Assembly: GCF_003324165.1 (NCBI RefSeq)
Contig: NW_025407823.1
Location: 1,019,214-1,083,213, forward strand
Source: Naegleria lovaniensis
Lineage: Eukaryota; Heterolobosea; Eutetramitea; Acrasida; Naegleriidae
Length of the DNA stretch: 64,000 bases
Reading direction: 5' to 3'
The translations under genes and the position numbers were made by a program. Within the stretch, counting starts at the first letter, position 1. Every line of letters starts with the position of its first letter. The notes beneath the pieces are model-generated. The model saw nothing but the letters and a program-made list of their open reading frames with translations. It searched no databases and was not told the DNA's origin. Positions 1 through 11,537 of the stretch are shown piece by piece.

Positions 1-2653
1 AATATTCAAAACAAACGTGTACATTTTCTTATTCAATCTTTCTGTTAAAATCTGAGTGGCAGCGTCGCTATGAATGGTGAAATTGAGAAATGCATGGTTA
101 TGTGTTGGAGAAAGGTTCACCCAATACTGATCATAGGTTTGGAATGGATTGTCAGCGAGAGAGGCCAACGCTGCTTTGACGTTTGCTGAAATAGGATCCG
201 ATCCATTACTCTTTAACTGCACTCTAACGATATTGGTGAAGAAGAGAGAGGAATTTCGTGTGAAATCTGGTTTGACTAATTCCACATTCTCCACAAAGAC
301 AAAAGGTTCATAGTATCGTGCTTGACATCGAGGAATAAAATATCCATGATCTATGGTAATATTTTGTTGCACGGTAACGGATTTGTCCGAGTAGCTCCAT
401 AATTCTTCTCTGTTAATTTGAATGCTAACTGAGCAAGGAACGTACTGCAGGGAATTAATAATGGCACTAGTGACAGGTATTAATACGGAAGATGTGGCTT
501 TTTCAGAAATGGTGAGAACTCGGTGACCTCCTTGAGCATCCACAATGGAAATTGGATCCATACATGTTAAATCAAAGACAAATGTTCCTTCGACATCCCC
601 ACTGTTGGTGATATTGATGGCGATGGTAGCATTTGTTTCAAAGAATGGAGTAGTGTCAGGAATAACACTAAATGAAACATCAGTGCTTGTTATTCTTGGT
701 TCCATGAATTGGATCTTTGTCATGTCTATCTCAATAGCAAAATCTTGGAAATAACCTAAATTGGAGTATGACATTTCTAGAGAATTGTGATCAGTTCCTA
801 GCGAAACGCTATTGGTTGAAAAATTGAGTCTTGGGCTGTATTCTGGCAATTTGGTAATTGTGTGGTCATAGGATTCAAAGAAATATTTCAATTGATATCC
901 AATATCCGTATTGAAATCTTGGTTACAAAAAGCAGTTGGGTCCATTTGATATTTCATTTGAAAATCTTCTTGCGTTATGAGAATTCCAGCCTCCATATCA
1001 GTTGAATCCAAAATTGTGAACTCTAACGGAGAGGTTGCTAGTGCTTCTTTATGATGAGGAATGGACACCAAATAATTTTGCGAGTAAAAAGAGGCGTCAT
1101 AATCTGTGGCAGCACTCTCCATTAAGGTTACTTTGATTCCGTCTTGAGTTTTGGTATTGGTATTGACAAAGTCTGAAACTATAACTGTGCTTTGTGAAAA
1201 CATTTGGGAAGTGGTATTAATTGCAGCTCCAAGATCATACCATTTGTTTGTTATATCGAAAGATAACATTCTATGATGAGAAGAATATCCAATAAAATGG
1301 TACACAGTTGGTGCATAGTATTGATACATATTTCTACGTCTCTTCAAACCACACGAGAACAAGGTTGCGTATTGTGTTAATAAAAAATTAGTTAATATAC
1401 CGTCGCTCACAGTAAATTGGTATGTTGGATTGCTGTCTACATCGTAAAATGTGGCTTGATAATAATTATATGTCAGTAAGACATTTACATCCGTAACAGC
1501 TGCTGCTCCAGTGGCATCCGCAATGGATACTGGTGCAGTGTTTGGGTCTATGGTAACTTGAATATCTGAAACAGATCCATCCACAAAATAATTGTTAAAT
1601 AAAAGTTCTAACTCGGAGGGATCTGCTGCTCTTCTTGGTAACACTTCGAATGAGTCCAATGTCACCCATTCAGAAGCTGCACTAATATGTCGTTTAAATT
1701 TTAGAGGAATTTTTAGAAGTGTGACATTGGGTTTTCGCATCTCAATATGAATACCTTTTAAGAATTTGTAATTGTATCCATGATAGATGACATCATTTAG
1801 AAGGACATCCAAATTTTCTGCATTCCACGTTCCTCCCAGGATTAGCTTGCCATGAGTTCCCAAAGTCATATCTATTGTTGGATCATTCACAATATTGGAT
1901 GGAGTAATTACAGAACCAATCATTGATTGATAGCTTAACACTTTGTTTGGAATATTGGCCATGCATGTCGATGCAAAAAGGGTGTCAGCTGAAATACTTG
2001 GAGAATAGGTGAGGGCCACTTTCGTTCCTGTTGAATATCCATGAATCACAGTAACTGGAAGTGGAATAAACTCAATCACACTATCCATGACTCGTCGTGT
2101 ATATGCAAAGCAAGTACCAATTCGAAGACTATCACGTCGTGTCACCAAACAAGTTACCCATTTCTCTATTTCCAATCCTTTTAAGCATTTGATGAACTTA
2201 CCTATATTGTTTGTTCGTTCCTACTGTATTAAACACGACTGACATGATTTTACTGCTCGTTGCCCTCACATCCGATGCGCTTAGTGCATCATATTGACTC
2301 GCTGTATTCACAAGGTAGAAACAATTTTTAGCAGAAGAAGCAAAGGAGGTGGCATCCAATTGTGAAATTGAGCTCGTCGCGGAGAGAGTGGGCATGTACA
2401 AATCATTGGCATGAGAAACAGTAAGGGTGAGCGAGGAGCCACTCGGAATGACTACATTGTTAGGAGAGACGGAAAAAACGGAGCAATAAGGGAGAGTTAT
2501 GATGATGGAAGGATCCTGACCCAGTACAAAAAGTCCAACCCGTATGTGGGACAAGCTCGGAGTGGTGATGAGAAGAATGAATAACAGTAAAGTTGAGGAT
2601 AAGTATGGAGAAGAGTACATTCCGCTGCTTGGATGATGTAGAGACTTGGTCAT
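1..2653 (-). CDS. Large secreted/extracellular protein, C-terminus beyond window edge
   Basis: Two exons are visible: 2653-2202 and 2128-1, the second still open at the window edge. The intron (2201-2129, 73 nt) has a GTAAGT donor and a TAG acceptor; this acceptor is the one that keeps frame (phase 2). The start at 2653 gives MTKSLHHPSSGMYSS followed by a strong hydrophobic stretch (about residues 12-32), so I infer a signal peptide or anchor. An open frame continues upstream of this ATG, so a longer start is possible. The remaining 800 or so residues are rich in Thr, Ser, Asn and beta-type sequence with many N-glycosylation sequons, for example in ITNSGDVEGTF. One segment (FYDVDSNPTYQFTVSDG) is loosely cadherin-like. 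No catalytic motif was seen and the family is not recognised. Likely a surface or secreted protein. Confidence 0.6.
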
Positions 2654-2973
2654 TCGAATGATGGTGGTTGTTCTGTATTTGTTTTTTGATCTGAAATTGC
2701 TTAGAATAGTAATTTCTTTTTTTGATCCAATAAAACTTTCATTATTGGATTTCTCGAGAACAATCATCATCCAACGACTCAAAAAAAATGATCATTATGA
2801 ATGGACACATTTTCATAGATTAAACTACACCATTCAACGATTCCGAGCAATAACCTGTTCAATCATCATCATCGTGAAAGGAATCATGAAATGATTTTCG
2901 CATTTTTTCGAATTAAGCCTCCAAAACCAAAATCAAACGATGAACATTTACATTTGACAGCAATCAAAAAAAA
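2654..2973. other. Divergent intergenic region
   Basis: About 320 bp separate the starts of the secreted-protein gene (-) and the EndoU gene (+). The stretch is AT-rich, with A-runs directly before the 2974 ATG. It must contain both promoters, but no specific site is recognisable. Confidence 0.4.
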
Positions 2974-4047
2974 ATGTCATCATCCGCACCCTCTTCCAAC
3001 AACATTTTTGACAAGATCTGGCAAGCAGATGAGAATCGTCTCACTCCCTTCTCATCAAAACCCACTTCTGTCTCGACTCCATTCATCACACTCGTGTGCA
3101 GTACTCAAAAGAAAAAACAAAATCCCAATTTCAATTTATTTCGTCTCTATAAATTCGATTCCTCTAAAAAACAATATGTTGTATCGAGTGTGCGTGAATT
3201 TATTGACACAGCTGCCCATTCGGAATCATCCTACAAGACCTATGGATTGATCTATAAATTATTTGACAATTATAATTTGGATCAACTCAAAAGAGAACAA
3301 AATACTCCTCAGGAAGAAGGTGAAATTTCAAACTTTTTAGATGCCATTATTGAAACCAAATGTATGAAAGTGTTGGCTCAGGACTATTTGAAAATGACGA
3401 ATAAGAGTGAAATCAAGAAAAAATTGTATTCAATTTGGTTCACTCAATATGATATGGGAAGAAATAGAGATTTGAGTGGATTTGAACATTGTGTGGTTGG
3501 TGAGAAGAATGCATCGACTGTGAGTGGATATCATTTTTGGTTTAAGGTGAGTGAAGGTGAAATTTTCATAATGATGCGTATTCCTAACAATATGTTTTGA
3601 CAATTGGCGAAAATGTATGCATGATCTCTGTGAAAAAATAATAATAATATATATATTATGGTGTGAAAATTTATGGACACGACAACACTGAAATAGTATT
3701 TGGTGGACGATTCCAATGACAACTTTTTAGGTCAAGATATGATTAATTTTGCTGGTCGATTGGACAAGGAAACTACTGCTGATTATGTTTGCATTCGTTT
3801 CAAACAAGATGAAGATGTCACCAATGACCACGGTGAGAATGATCAATTATTCAAATCTTGTGGTAGTTTTTGGGTTGGTATTTCACCCGAATGTTTCATG
3901 GCTTTGTGTACAGTTGCTCATTTGGAACATTTGAAAGGTCACAAGAAGGCCTTATCCAATGTGGTTGTAAATGGACATGCCTATACGGTTAATGTGTTTT
4001 CTGAGGGTGACTATCCACGATCAGTCTATCCTTCATTGAATGAATGA
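2974..4047 (+). CDS. EndoU/XendoU-family endoribonuclease
   Basis: Exons 2974-3546 and 3697-4047 (150-nt intron, GTGAGT...TAG, phase 0) give 306-307 residues. EndoU enzymes cleave RNA at uridylates, leaving 2',3'-cyclic phosphates, in a metal-stimulated reaction. The first exon ends in the diagnostic core GFEHCVVGE...GYHFWFK, supplying Glu171, His172, Glu177 and the second catalytic His187. The second exon carries an LFKSCGSFWVGISPEC segment with the probable catalytic Lys and the conserved G-x-SPE box, and ends near the family's YP motif. The length matches a single EndoU domain. No signal peptide is visible, so a cytosolic or nuclear role is inferred. The start was chosen because A-runs directly precede the ATG and it opens the conserved frame. 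Confidence 0.85.
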
Positions 4048-4157
4048 AACAAGTGACACGTACCAATAAGATCTTCCACTGGTTCAATAAAATTCCATGG
4101 ATGTTGAAATTGGTTGAAATTGCCACAAAGTCAACAGTGGAAATTTAACCCAATGAT

Positions 4158-5288
4158 TCATTGAAAAATTTGAATTCGATGATTTTCCGTGTCGCATACC
4201 ATTAATTCACCATGTTGTTCATTCAAAGTCATTCCACATGGATTCTTAAATTCTCTCCAATTTGTTCCAAAACTTCCAAAAACTCTCAACAACTGCCCAT
4301 CCTCTGATAAAATTTGTATTCGATTATTATCTGTATCGCTTACAATAAAATTCTTTGCAGTCTTGTCATAAACAACGGAATAGGGCGTTTTAAATATTGT
4401 TGAATGCTCTCCTCCATGTCCACATTGTTTCATGGATTTCCAGTCGTTTAAGGCTGAACTTTCTCCATGTTGAAACATGTTCACACAATGCAAGGGATCT
4501 CCTTGTCCAATCAATAAGAGCCCTTTCGATGTAAAATCAACGCCAGTCGGACTCTGAATACTCATCGAGCAAAGCAGTTGACCATTCACAGAGTCCAAAA
4601 TTTTCACTAAATTCTCATACATATCGCTGACATAAACTTTGCAATTTGTGACTGTAATTCCGCGAGGACAATTGAATTTTTCATGTTTCCAAATGTATGG
4701 AAGAGGCTCATTAGGACGTTCTTTTGCTTGTTCAATTAATTCTCCCAAATCAAACTTGTACATGGCATCGGCAACTCCTGCAAAGATGATTGCGTCTTCG
4801 TAACATCCTTTGTAACTTTGTTCGACAATTTGAGTGATGGGATGAGTCAGGGTTAGAGTATGTGAAATACTTGTCATAAATTTCTTTGTATTTAAATGGA
4901 ATAATTGAAGTCTTCCATTCATATGATCACAAACAATGATGCATGAATGATTATATGATACTTTGACATCTGAAGGATAAGAAAAGTGATTGTCATCGGT
5001 GCCACTCTCATCTGTTGTTCCCAATGAATGAATCAATGTGAAACGCATTTGAAAAGGTTTCGGATACTGTCGCATGCGATGTTTGAATTTTTTGACAAGT
5101 ATTTGAATTTGTGAGGATGAACGGGAATGAATGTGTTCTCTCCAATACAAATTAAAAAGATGCAACGTGACTGGAAGGTTTTCGAATGAGAAGTGTACAT
5201 TTGAATGATCAAGATCTTTCATTGGATGGGAAGGACGTAGTGACGAGTTTTCATGGATGGAACCTGGGTCTACTTGTAGTGGTTGCAT
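4158..5288 (-). CDS. NHL-repeat beta-propeller protein
   Basis: A single-exon reading frame of 376 residues. The start at 5288 (MQPLQVDPG) is preceded by AAAACAAAAA, the usual context here; the same frame is open upstream to a TTG near 5384 without an earlier ATG. The C-terminal two thirds hold NHL-type blades: NCPRGITVTNCKVYVSD, KTPYSVVYDKTAKNFIVSDT and NPCGMTLNEQHGELMVCDT, each with the P-x-G/S...VSD pattern followed by N-R-I-Q-I-F/L. It probably folds as a six-bladed propeller used for protein or RNA binding. No RING, B-box or membrane segment is present, so the molecular role is unknown. Confidence 0.75.
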   Translation of the reverse strand: MQPLQVDPGSIHENSSLRPSHPMKDLDHSNVHFSFENLPVTLHLFNLYWREHIHSRSSSQIQILVKKFKHRMRQYPKPFQMRFTLIHSLGTTDESGTDDNHFSYPSDVKVSYNHSCIIVCDHMNGRLQLFHLNTKKFMTSISHTLTLTHPITQIVEQSYKGCYEDAIIFAGVADAMYKFDLGELIEQAKERPNEPLPYIWKHEKFNCPRGITVTNCKVYVSDMYENLVKILDSVNGQLLCSMSIQSPTGVDFTSKGLLLIGQGDPLHCVNMFQHGESSALNDWKSMKQCGHGGEHSTIFKTPYSVVYDKTAKNFIVSDTDNNRIQILSEDGQLLRVFGSFGTNWREFKNPCGMTLNEQHGELMVCDTENHRIQIFQ

Positions 5289-5517
5289 TTTTTGTTTTCC
5301 TTGCTTTTTAATTCCATGATAAACACTCTTCTTGAATAGCCCCAATTTTAGACAAGGGAATAAAAAGGGTTTGTGACATTTCAAGTTTTGCCATTGTTAG
5401 TATCAGTATATCATTGTTGAAGAAATAACAAATTTTAAACGGATGTCTTTGACAGTGGTGTTGTTTTCGTGAGTTTGAAACAGCAAAAGGATTAGTGAGT
5501 TTCAAGTTCAAAAAAAA

Positions 5518-6794
5518 ATGGGAAAAAAGTCAAAAGGCTTTGATGATGACGGTTATTACAATAACAACAATTCAGGACGAGGAAACAAGTCATCAGCATC
5601 TGCAAAAGGCGGTGGCGGATTCAATAAAAGAGGAGGTTATCATCGAGGATATAAAGCTGGCGGATATGGTGGATATTATAAAGCAGCTACCATGTTGGAC
5701 TCTGAATCGGGATCTCTGGGCTTGAATGATGAGAGTGATACAAGCTCTTTATCGGCTATTAATTATAGTAAAAAGAAATTATATAGAGAGGATGATGATG
5801 AGGAGGAGGAGGAAACAAGTGAAGAAGAAGAAGGCTCCGAGCAACATGATGCGAAGAAAATAATTCAAAAGATGCCGAAAATAATTCGGAGGAAGAAAAC
5901 CAAGAGGAACACAATGAAGAAGAAGAAGAGCAAGACGAAGAACACATTGAAGACGAGAACAAGGAAAAACCAAAGAGAGAGAAAAAAACAAAAAAACAAA
6001 TTCGTTTGGAACGATTGGCAGAGAAAAAACTGAGAAAGCAGCAACAACAAGAATCTTCGTCGTCATCTTCTCACCAACAAGCAGCATTATCGGAACAGCC
6101 CAAGAAAAAACTGACCAAATTTCCAATTGACCTTGCCATGTGGGATTTCCAACAATGTGACTCGAAAAGATGCACAGGCAAAAAATTAGAAAGAATGAGA
6201 TTATTGAGAAGTTTACCAGTTTCGTGTCATTTCAGAGGAGTCGTGTTGACACCACAAGGAAAACAGTCAGTTTCAAAGGCTGATAGAGACGTTGTACTCG
6301 AGCATGGAGCATGTGTGGTGGACTGTTCATGGAATCAGCTTGATCAGGTACCATTTCACAAGCTCAAATCACCGAATAATCGATTATTACCATATCTAGT
6401 AGCTGCAAACCCTGTCAATTACGGAAGACCACTTAAATTGAGTTGTGCTGAGGCATTAGCTGCTACCATGTACATTTGTGGATTGAAAGAGGAGGCAAAG
6501 CAATTACTTGGCAAATTTAAATGGGGTCACTCGTTCATTGAATTGAATTATGATCTATTGGAAGCTTATTCAAATTGCAATAACAGCCTTGAAGTTGTCA
6601 AGGTGCAGCAAGACTATTTAAAAAAGTTGGAAGAGGAAGCACATTCTAGAGAAAAAGGAGATGCTTCTGGAAAGGTGGTTTCTGCCGATGATTTATATGG
6701 AGAATATTTCACACAAAACCAAGAAGAAGAAGAGGAAGGAGTGGTGGATGATTTGGTCGAGGACTTGGATGATTCCTGCTCTGATCATGAATGA
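5518..6794 (+). CDS. TSR3: 18S rRNA aminocarboxypropyltransferase (TSR3), with frame break
   Basis: TSR3 transfers the 3-amino-3-carboxypropyl group of S-adenosylmethionine to a hypermodified pseudouridine of 18S rRNA late in 40S maturation. The conserved domain (about nt 6118-6600) shows LAMWDFQQCDSKRCTGKK, GKQSVSKADR, GACVVDCSWNQLD, PYLVAANPVNYGRP, LSCAEALAATMYICG and KFKWGHSF, all TSR3 signatures. It is preceded by a Gly/Tyr-rich leader (MGKKSKGFDDDG from 5518) and an acidic Glu/Asp tract. The leader and the domain are in different frames: the acidic tract continues from frame 1 (ends ...EQHDAKK) into frame 0 (...NNSKDAENNSEEE) near 5855-5860. One extra A in the AAGAAAATAA run joins them and yields 425 residues. 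A purine-rich 89-nt intron (5768-5856) is a weaker alternative. The function call is firm; the 5' structure is not. Confidence 0.85.
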
Positions 6795-6994
6795 ACAGAA
6801 TAAACTTTTCAACTTTTCAATCATAATTATTACCGCCTCAACACGTTCAAATATTCTTGACCCAAGGTCATAATCATGGCAGATTGAATTTGGGTCTACC
6901 CCCCAATGAGTTTCCAGTACTCTTTCGATTATCTACTCTGATTTTGAATCTAATTTTGAATTTGTCTTTATCAACCTTTTTTTACATGCTATTA

Positions 6995-7977
6995 TTACTC
7001 ATTCCCAAGGTCAAGCTCAATAACATTAAGATCCCGAACATCATTGTCATTATGATTCGCCACAGAGGCGCCGTTCGAATAAATTAATGGAACTGTTGCA
7101 TTAGACTGCTTTTCCAACTCCAAACCATGATATTCGTGTACATGCCCAAACAAGTGTGCTTTCAATTTTGCTTGTTCATTGAGTTGAATAGATCTTTTTC
7201 GTAGAGCTTCATTGCCCCAATGTCTCTTATAACAATGATTCTTTTTACAATAGTCACAATAATGTTGAGGTTCAGTGCCACTAGCCAAATCCATGATTCC
7301 AAATGGAGGCAAATGTGTGACTAAAACATCAATATCATTGGGGATGTCGTTCCACTTTTGTTCAATATCTTTTCGATTCATACTGAACCCCATATTCCTA
7401 CTTGACGTCCAAGGTGTTCCATATATTTTAAGTAATTGCTTTCCCTTGTATTTAATAATGACTGATTGATCTTGAAGATAGATGGCATTAGTTAATACAT
7501 TGTTTTGAACAAATTCAGGAGAAATTCCGTTGAATCCAATATCATGATTTCCAAATATTACAATTTTCACCTTATACGGCAATTTTTCAATCCACTTATT
7601 GAATGAAATCACACTTGGAGCACATTTAAAATTTGATTCTGAATGGTGATTTTCATACACGTGTTGCCATTCACTCTTATGAGAAATATCGCCGAATGAA
7701 TAAAAATATCTCCTTCAGGAAAATTTTTCAAATGCTCATGAAATTGATGACTATCACTCATATGAACAAGTTTTAATTTTCTTTTTCCCACTTGTTGTTC
7801 CATCACTGGCAAATGATCAATTTCAATTATTTTTTCATTCTTGTTAGAATCAGAACAAGATTGTTTTTTCAACGTTTTTTCACGATCGGCGGTTGGAAGC
7901 TTCTCTTCTCGTGGATCCTCAGAGTGATGTTTCCGATTCTTGGATGAGGAGGAGCTAAAGATGTTCCATGAAGGCAT
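6995..7977 (-). CDS. Calcineurin-like metallophosphoesterase, with frame break
   Basis: A metallophosphoesterase of the MPPED/UPF0046-like group. The start at 7977 (MPSWNIFSSSSS) follows an A8 run. The metal-binding set is present in order: MSDSHQ (D-x-H), IHS[G]D, FGNHD, VTHLPPFG and FGHVHEYHG. The frame breaks at about 7693: the first half reads ...DIFIHS and then runs out of frame, and the second half resumes as GDISHKSEWQHVYENH. Adding one G to the TCGGCG run restores the conserved HSGD box and a 327-residue protein, so a missing base is much likelier than a real mutation in the active site. The substrate is unknown; some relatives act on cyclic nucleotides. It shares a gap of only about 94 bp with the divergent D123-family gene. 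Confidence 0.8.
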
Positions 7978-8071
7978 TTTTTTTTGGATTTTTGTAAACA
8001 CAAGTTCCCAGTTCATGATTCCAAACGTTAAATCCAAGTTCCTTGTTACCTGTTTCAAAACAAGAAAAAAA

Positions 8072-9232
8072 ATGTCCTTCTTAGAAACGAGTTTTGATCG
8101 TTACTATCAAGCCATAGAACCCTATACATTCAAATCAGTGAGTGTCGAGTTGAGTAGAGAAGAAGCTCAAGCATTGTTGGATGAACACTCGGAATTTGTT
8201 TCAACATTTAAAGAAAGTTCTAAAATTCAGGAATTGATGAATTCGTGTGAGATGGATCTGTTGATGGAATATCAAGATTGGAAGAGTGAAGATACAATGC
8301 AGCAAGCTTATCAGAATGATGAATCGATTCAAATTCATCAACGAAGAAAAATTCTTCACTTGATTGCTGAGAAAATTGATCGTGCAGTGACAAAATTACC
8401 TAATTGGGAACAACATGGATTTTTCTGTCGATTAGCAACCATGTCTCCAAAAGATGCTTGTATCTATCGTGTTGGATTTATTCAGAGAGTATATGAACAT
8501 TACAAGGAAATTTGTAAAATGGAAAAACAATTACATATTGATTTTGAAACGGAGAGTAATCGAAAATTGTATGCCTTGTACAGAGCGAGTACATCCATTC
8601 TTCGATTGAAACGTGGACACGAAGCAGTTCAATTGTTGATTGAATCGGAACGAGCTCGTCAGGAGTTAGTGAAAATTGCAAGTGGACAATATAATGAGAG
8701 CACTAAAACAAATGAAATTATTTTAAGAGAGGTGAGTATAAGCGCTTGTTTCAAATTGTGAAACGATAACATGTTCATGAATTATGAACGCATGGGTTAG
8801 TTTAATGAGTTTGATGTTGCAATGGAATTTAGATCTTTTGTTTTCAATCGAAAACTCACTGGTATTACACAATATAATCCTTATGTGTATTTTCCTCATA
8901 TTGAAAAGAATAAGCAAGAAATTCATGAGCAGATTTCAACATTTTTGAATGAGCAAGTCATTGGCAACTCTGTGATTGATATTCCAAATTTCATTGTGGA
9001 TCTTGTCATTACATTGGATGGAAAAGTGAAAATTGTTGAAATTAATCCACTTGCAGAATTTGCTGGAACATGTTTATTCACTTGGGAAAAGGATCGACAT
9101 GTTATTACAGGAGATGGCAGCAAGGTGGAATTTCGAATTGTTACTGACGTGAATGACATGGCAGAAAAAGAAATGTCTTCAGAATGGAAGATTGCATTTG
9201 CCAAGTTGGAAAAGATTTATTTGAACAAGTAA
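8072..9232 (+). CDS. Cdc123/D123-family ATP-grasp protein
   Basis: Exons 8072-8731 and 8801-9232 (69-nt intron, GTGAGT...TAG, phase 0) encode 363 residues. Cdc123 proteins are ATP-grasp-fold factors that assist assembly of the eIF2 complex. Family features are HGFFCRLATMSPKDA, an LIESERARQELVKI helix, IILREFNEFDVAMEFRSFVFN across the splice junction, the ITQYNPYVYFPH segment and VKIVEINPLAEFAGT with the metal-binding E-x-N, followed by LFTW. The start at 8072 follows AAGAAAAAAA. The protein may be a divergent paralogue rather than the Cdc123 orthologue, since the N-terminus (MSFLETSFDRYYQAIEPYTF) is only loosely similar. Confidence 0.75.
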
Positions 9233-9322
9233 TGTCGCGTAAGTGACAAGTACTTTCACAATCTATCCATCCAAAAAAGAACATGATCTCATTACTATTC
9301 CCCAAAATTTTAATTTCACACT

Positions 9323-11489
9323 CTACTGAACATGCCTAACATCTCCTCTCGAATTGTAAATGACACAATCTTCGGCAACAATTTCTCTCTTGATGGTCAC
9401 TGCTTCCAACTTGAGTGATGAATTGAGAGAAACAGTTTTTGGATCAATAATAACCCCACTCAGTGACATGTTCAACAACTTGTACTGCAGTCGAACTAGA
9501 GAATTCTTATTCACAAAAAATGGATCAGAAACATCCTTCACAATGGCCATTGTATCCGATGACGATGTTTGATTAAACGTGAGAGTTCCAGAAAGTGATA
9601 ATTCTTTCGTTTTCCACTTGTTGCCAATCGTCCAAACTAAATTATTTTTCCCTTTTCCTTTTGTTAATTGTCCCTGTACTGCTTGATAGGAAATATCAGT
9701 TACTTCCGTTCTGTTTGGAAATGGTATAATGACATTACAGTACTCGAATTGAGAATCCACTGAATCAATTCCCAATTGCAGTAAAAATTCAACCTTATTA
9801 TCTGCCAATTCTCTCATTTGATAATATCCTCGCACGGGTGGTTTGTTCACATTCTCAATATTGTATTTACACAAAACAAAGGCACCCGAGGGAGGAGAAA
9901 ATGACAAGCTTGCATATTCACATCCAGGATTTGACATTTCATCTGGATGATCTCTACAACAATAATGCACTGAAATGTGCCTTGTATTGCGTAGTTCACT
10001 CAAGCTCACTGTCACATCAGAAAATCCGTCAATTTCTGCACTACACAAAATCGATCCAAAACATGAAATTTCATCTGGAATGTCCTTCTTATCAAATTGA
10101 GCACTTAAAATATTTTCGCGAATAATGAAATGAATTCGTTGCTGATCGAATTTCAGTGAATGAGCTTTCCATGAGGGTCTTCTCAAGGACGACAACTCTG
10201 GGTCATCTATTGGAAATGGCTTAGTGAGTAAGAGATGGACATTGGATGGTGCTGAATCAATGGGCCTTCCAAATGGCGCACATTGACTAATATACATGTT
10301 CATATAATTGGTAACTTCGGAAGATTTTTGATGTTTTTGGTTGGCCAAGAAAAAGTTTGATGAAAGATCTTGCAAGAAACTAAAAGCACCAGATATTGAT
10401 GGATATTCCAGGGTGTTTTCTAATTTTGAAAAGTCAATAAATGATTCAGGTGTTGTTGTCGAAGCATTTGGCACTATTAGTGGGAGTGCAACAAATGTGA
10501 CACCTCCAACGACAATGGAAACAAATGGGAAAATATGAGGAGGAACATTCTTGTCGCTCTCAGCAGTTTGAAGACTTGTCGCGTTACCAGAATTTCCAAA
10601 TAAATTAATATGATTTGGTGAATTATTGTTTGGTTTCGTAGAAAAACCTCGAGCAGATGAGTTATGTTTTTTTCCACTCGGTGATTTCAATCCTTTTTTG
10701 TTGGTTGGTGACTTGATCCTGTCAACAGATTGAGATTTGACAGTGAGAGAATTTTGAGTATTCAAGCTAGTGGATACTTCGAGTGGAAGTAAAATTGCCA
10801 AATCTTCATCCTCCGCTGAAATAGAGTCTGATCCCATCGATGATGATAACATGATCTGCTCTTCCAAATGATACTTTTCAACAAATTTTGTATCCATTGA
10901 AAACATTGCATAATTCTCTTCCATTAATTTCAAGAATACTTTCCATAATGATTCATGATTTTCATTTTCCACAGTTTCCAAAATGGATTGAATTTTTGGT
11001 GGATGAACTGACGAATGTTTAAATAATTGTGCATGCATGGATAGACCACTTCTTGAAGCAGCCAATGTTTCATACTGTTTTTTTGCCAAGCTGAAATATT
11101 CCACTAAAAATCCATCTCCAAAATCGGAAATGGAGGCAGATAAATGGTGAGCCAAAGATTTTACAAATGGTTGAGCTGATGATGAAGAGAGCATGATTGA
11201 TTCTATTCCAGCCATGAATGATGATGTAAATATTGATCATTCATATATATATTTGCACAACCACAATTATTGAAGAATACCTACGATTCTCATCTGTTCC
11301 GATATGTTGTTGTGCTCGGATCAACTCTAATGCCCGTTTTTCTACTGTCGGAAACCTTCTTGAAAATAATATCTTTTGTCGTTGTTCATCCAAGATCCAA
11401 ACTCCGCGAAGAGAGAGTGCTGAATTTAATAAACCATCCATCGGAGAAGCATATTGAATGGATGATGGCAAAATTCCATACTCGGTCAT
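9323..11489 (-). CDS. AP5M1: AP-5 adaptor complex mu subunit
   Basis: Exons 11489-11285 and 11202-9323 (82-nt intron, GTAGGT...TAG, phase 1) encode 694 residues. AP-5 is a late-endosomal, clathrin-independent adaptor involved in retrieval to the Golgi. The N-terminal longin part carries GVWILDEQRQKILFSRRFPTV, matching the family's FSRR-x-PTVEKR signature, then QPFVKSL. A second family signature, ISQCAPFGRPIDS, lies near residue 370. The C-terminal mu-homology domain (about 400-694) begins around RRPSWKAHSLKFDQQRIHF and is beta-rich. A Ser/Lys-rich linker (SPTNKKGLKSPSGKK) separates the halves. The junction phase and the restored QPFVKSL block support the splice model. Only 48 bp separate it from the serpin gene on the same strand. 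Confidence 0.85.
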
Positions 11490-11537
11490 TTTTTTAATTT
11501 TTGTAAAAAAAATATTTTAATAGAATATTATAGAATT

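Noticed and set aside
1-2128. Resemblance of ITNSGDVEGTFVFDLTC to domain III of HAP2-type fusogens
   Set aside because: The diagnostic Cys-rich HAP2 core is absent, so the similarity is probably generic beta-sandwich sequence.
2166-2201. 36-nt intron, or read-through, in the first gene
   Set aside because: Neither keeps frame; the TAG at 2130-2129 gives a 73-nt intron with matching phase.
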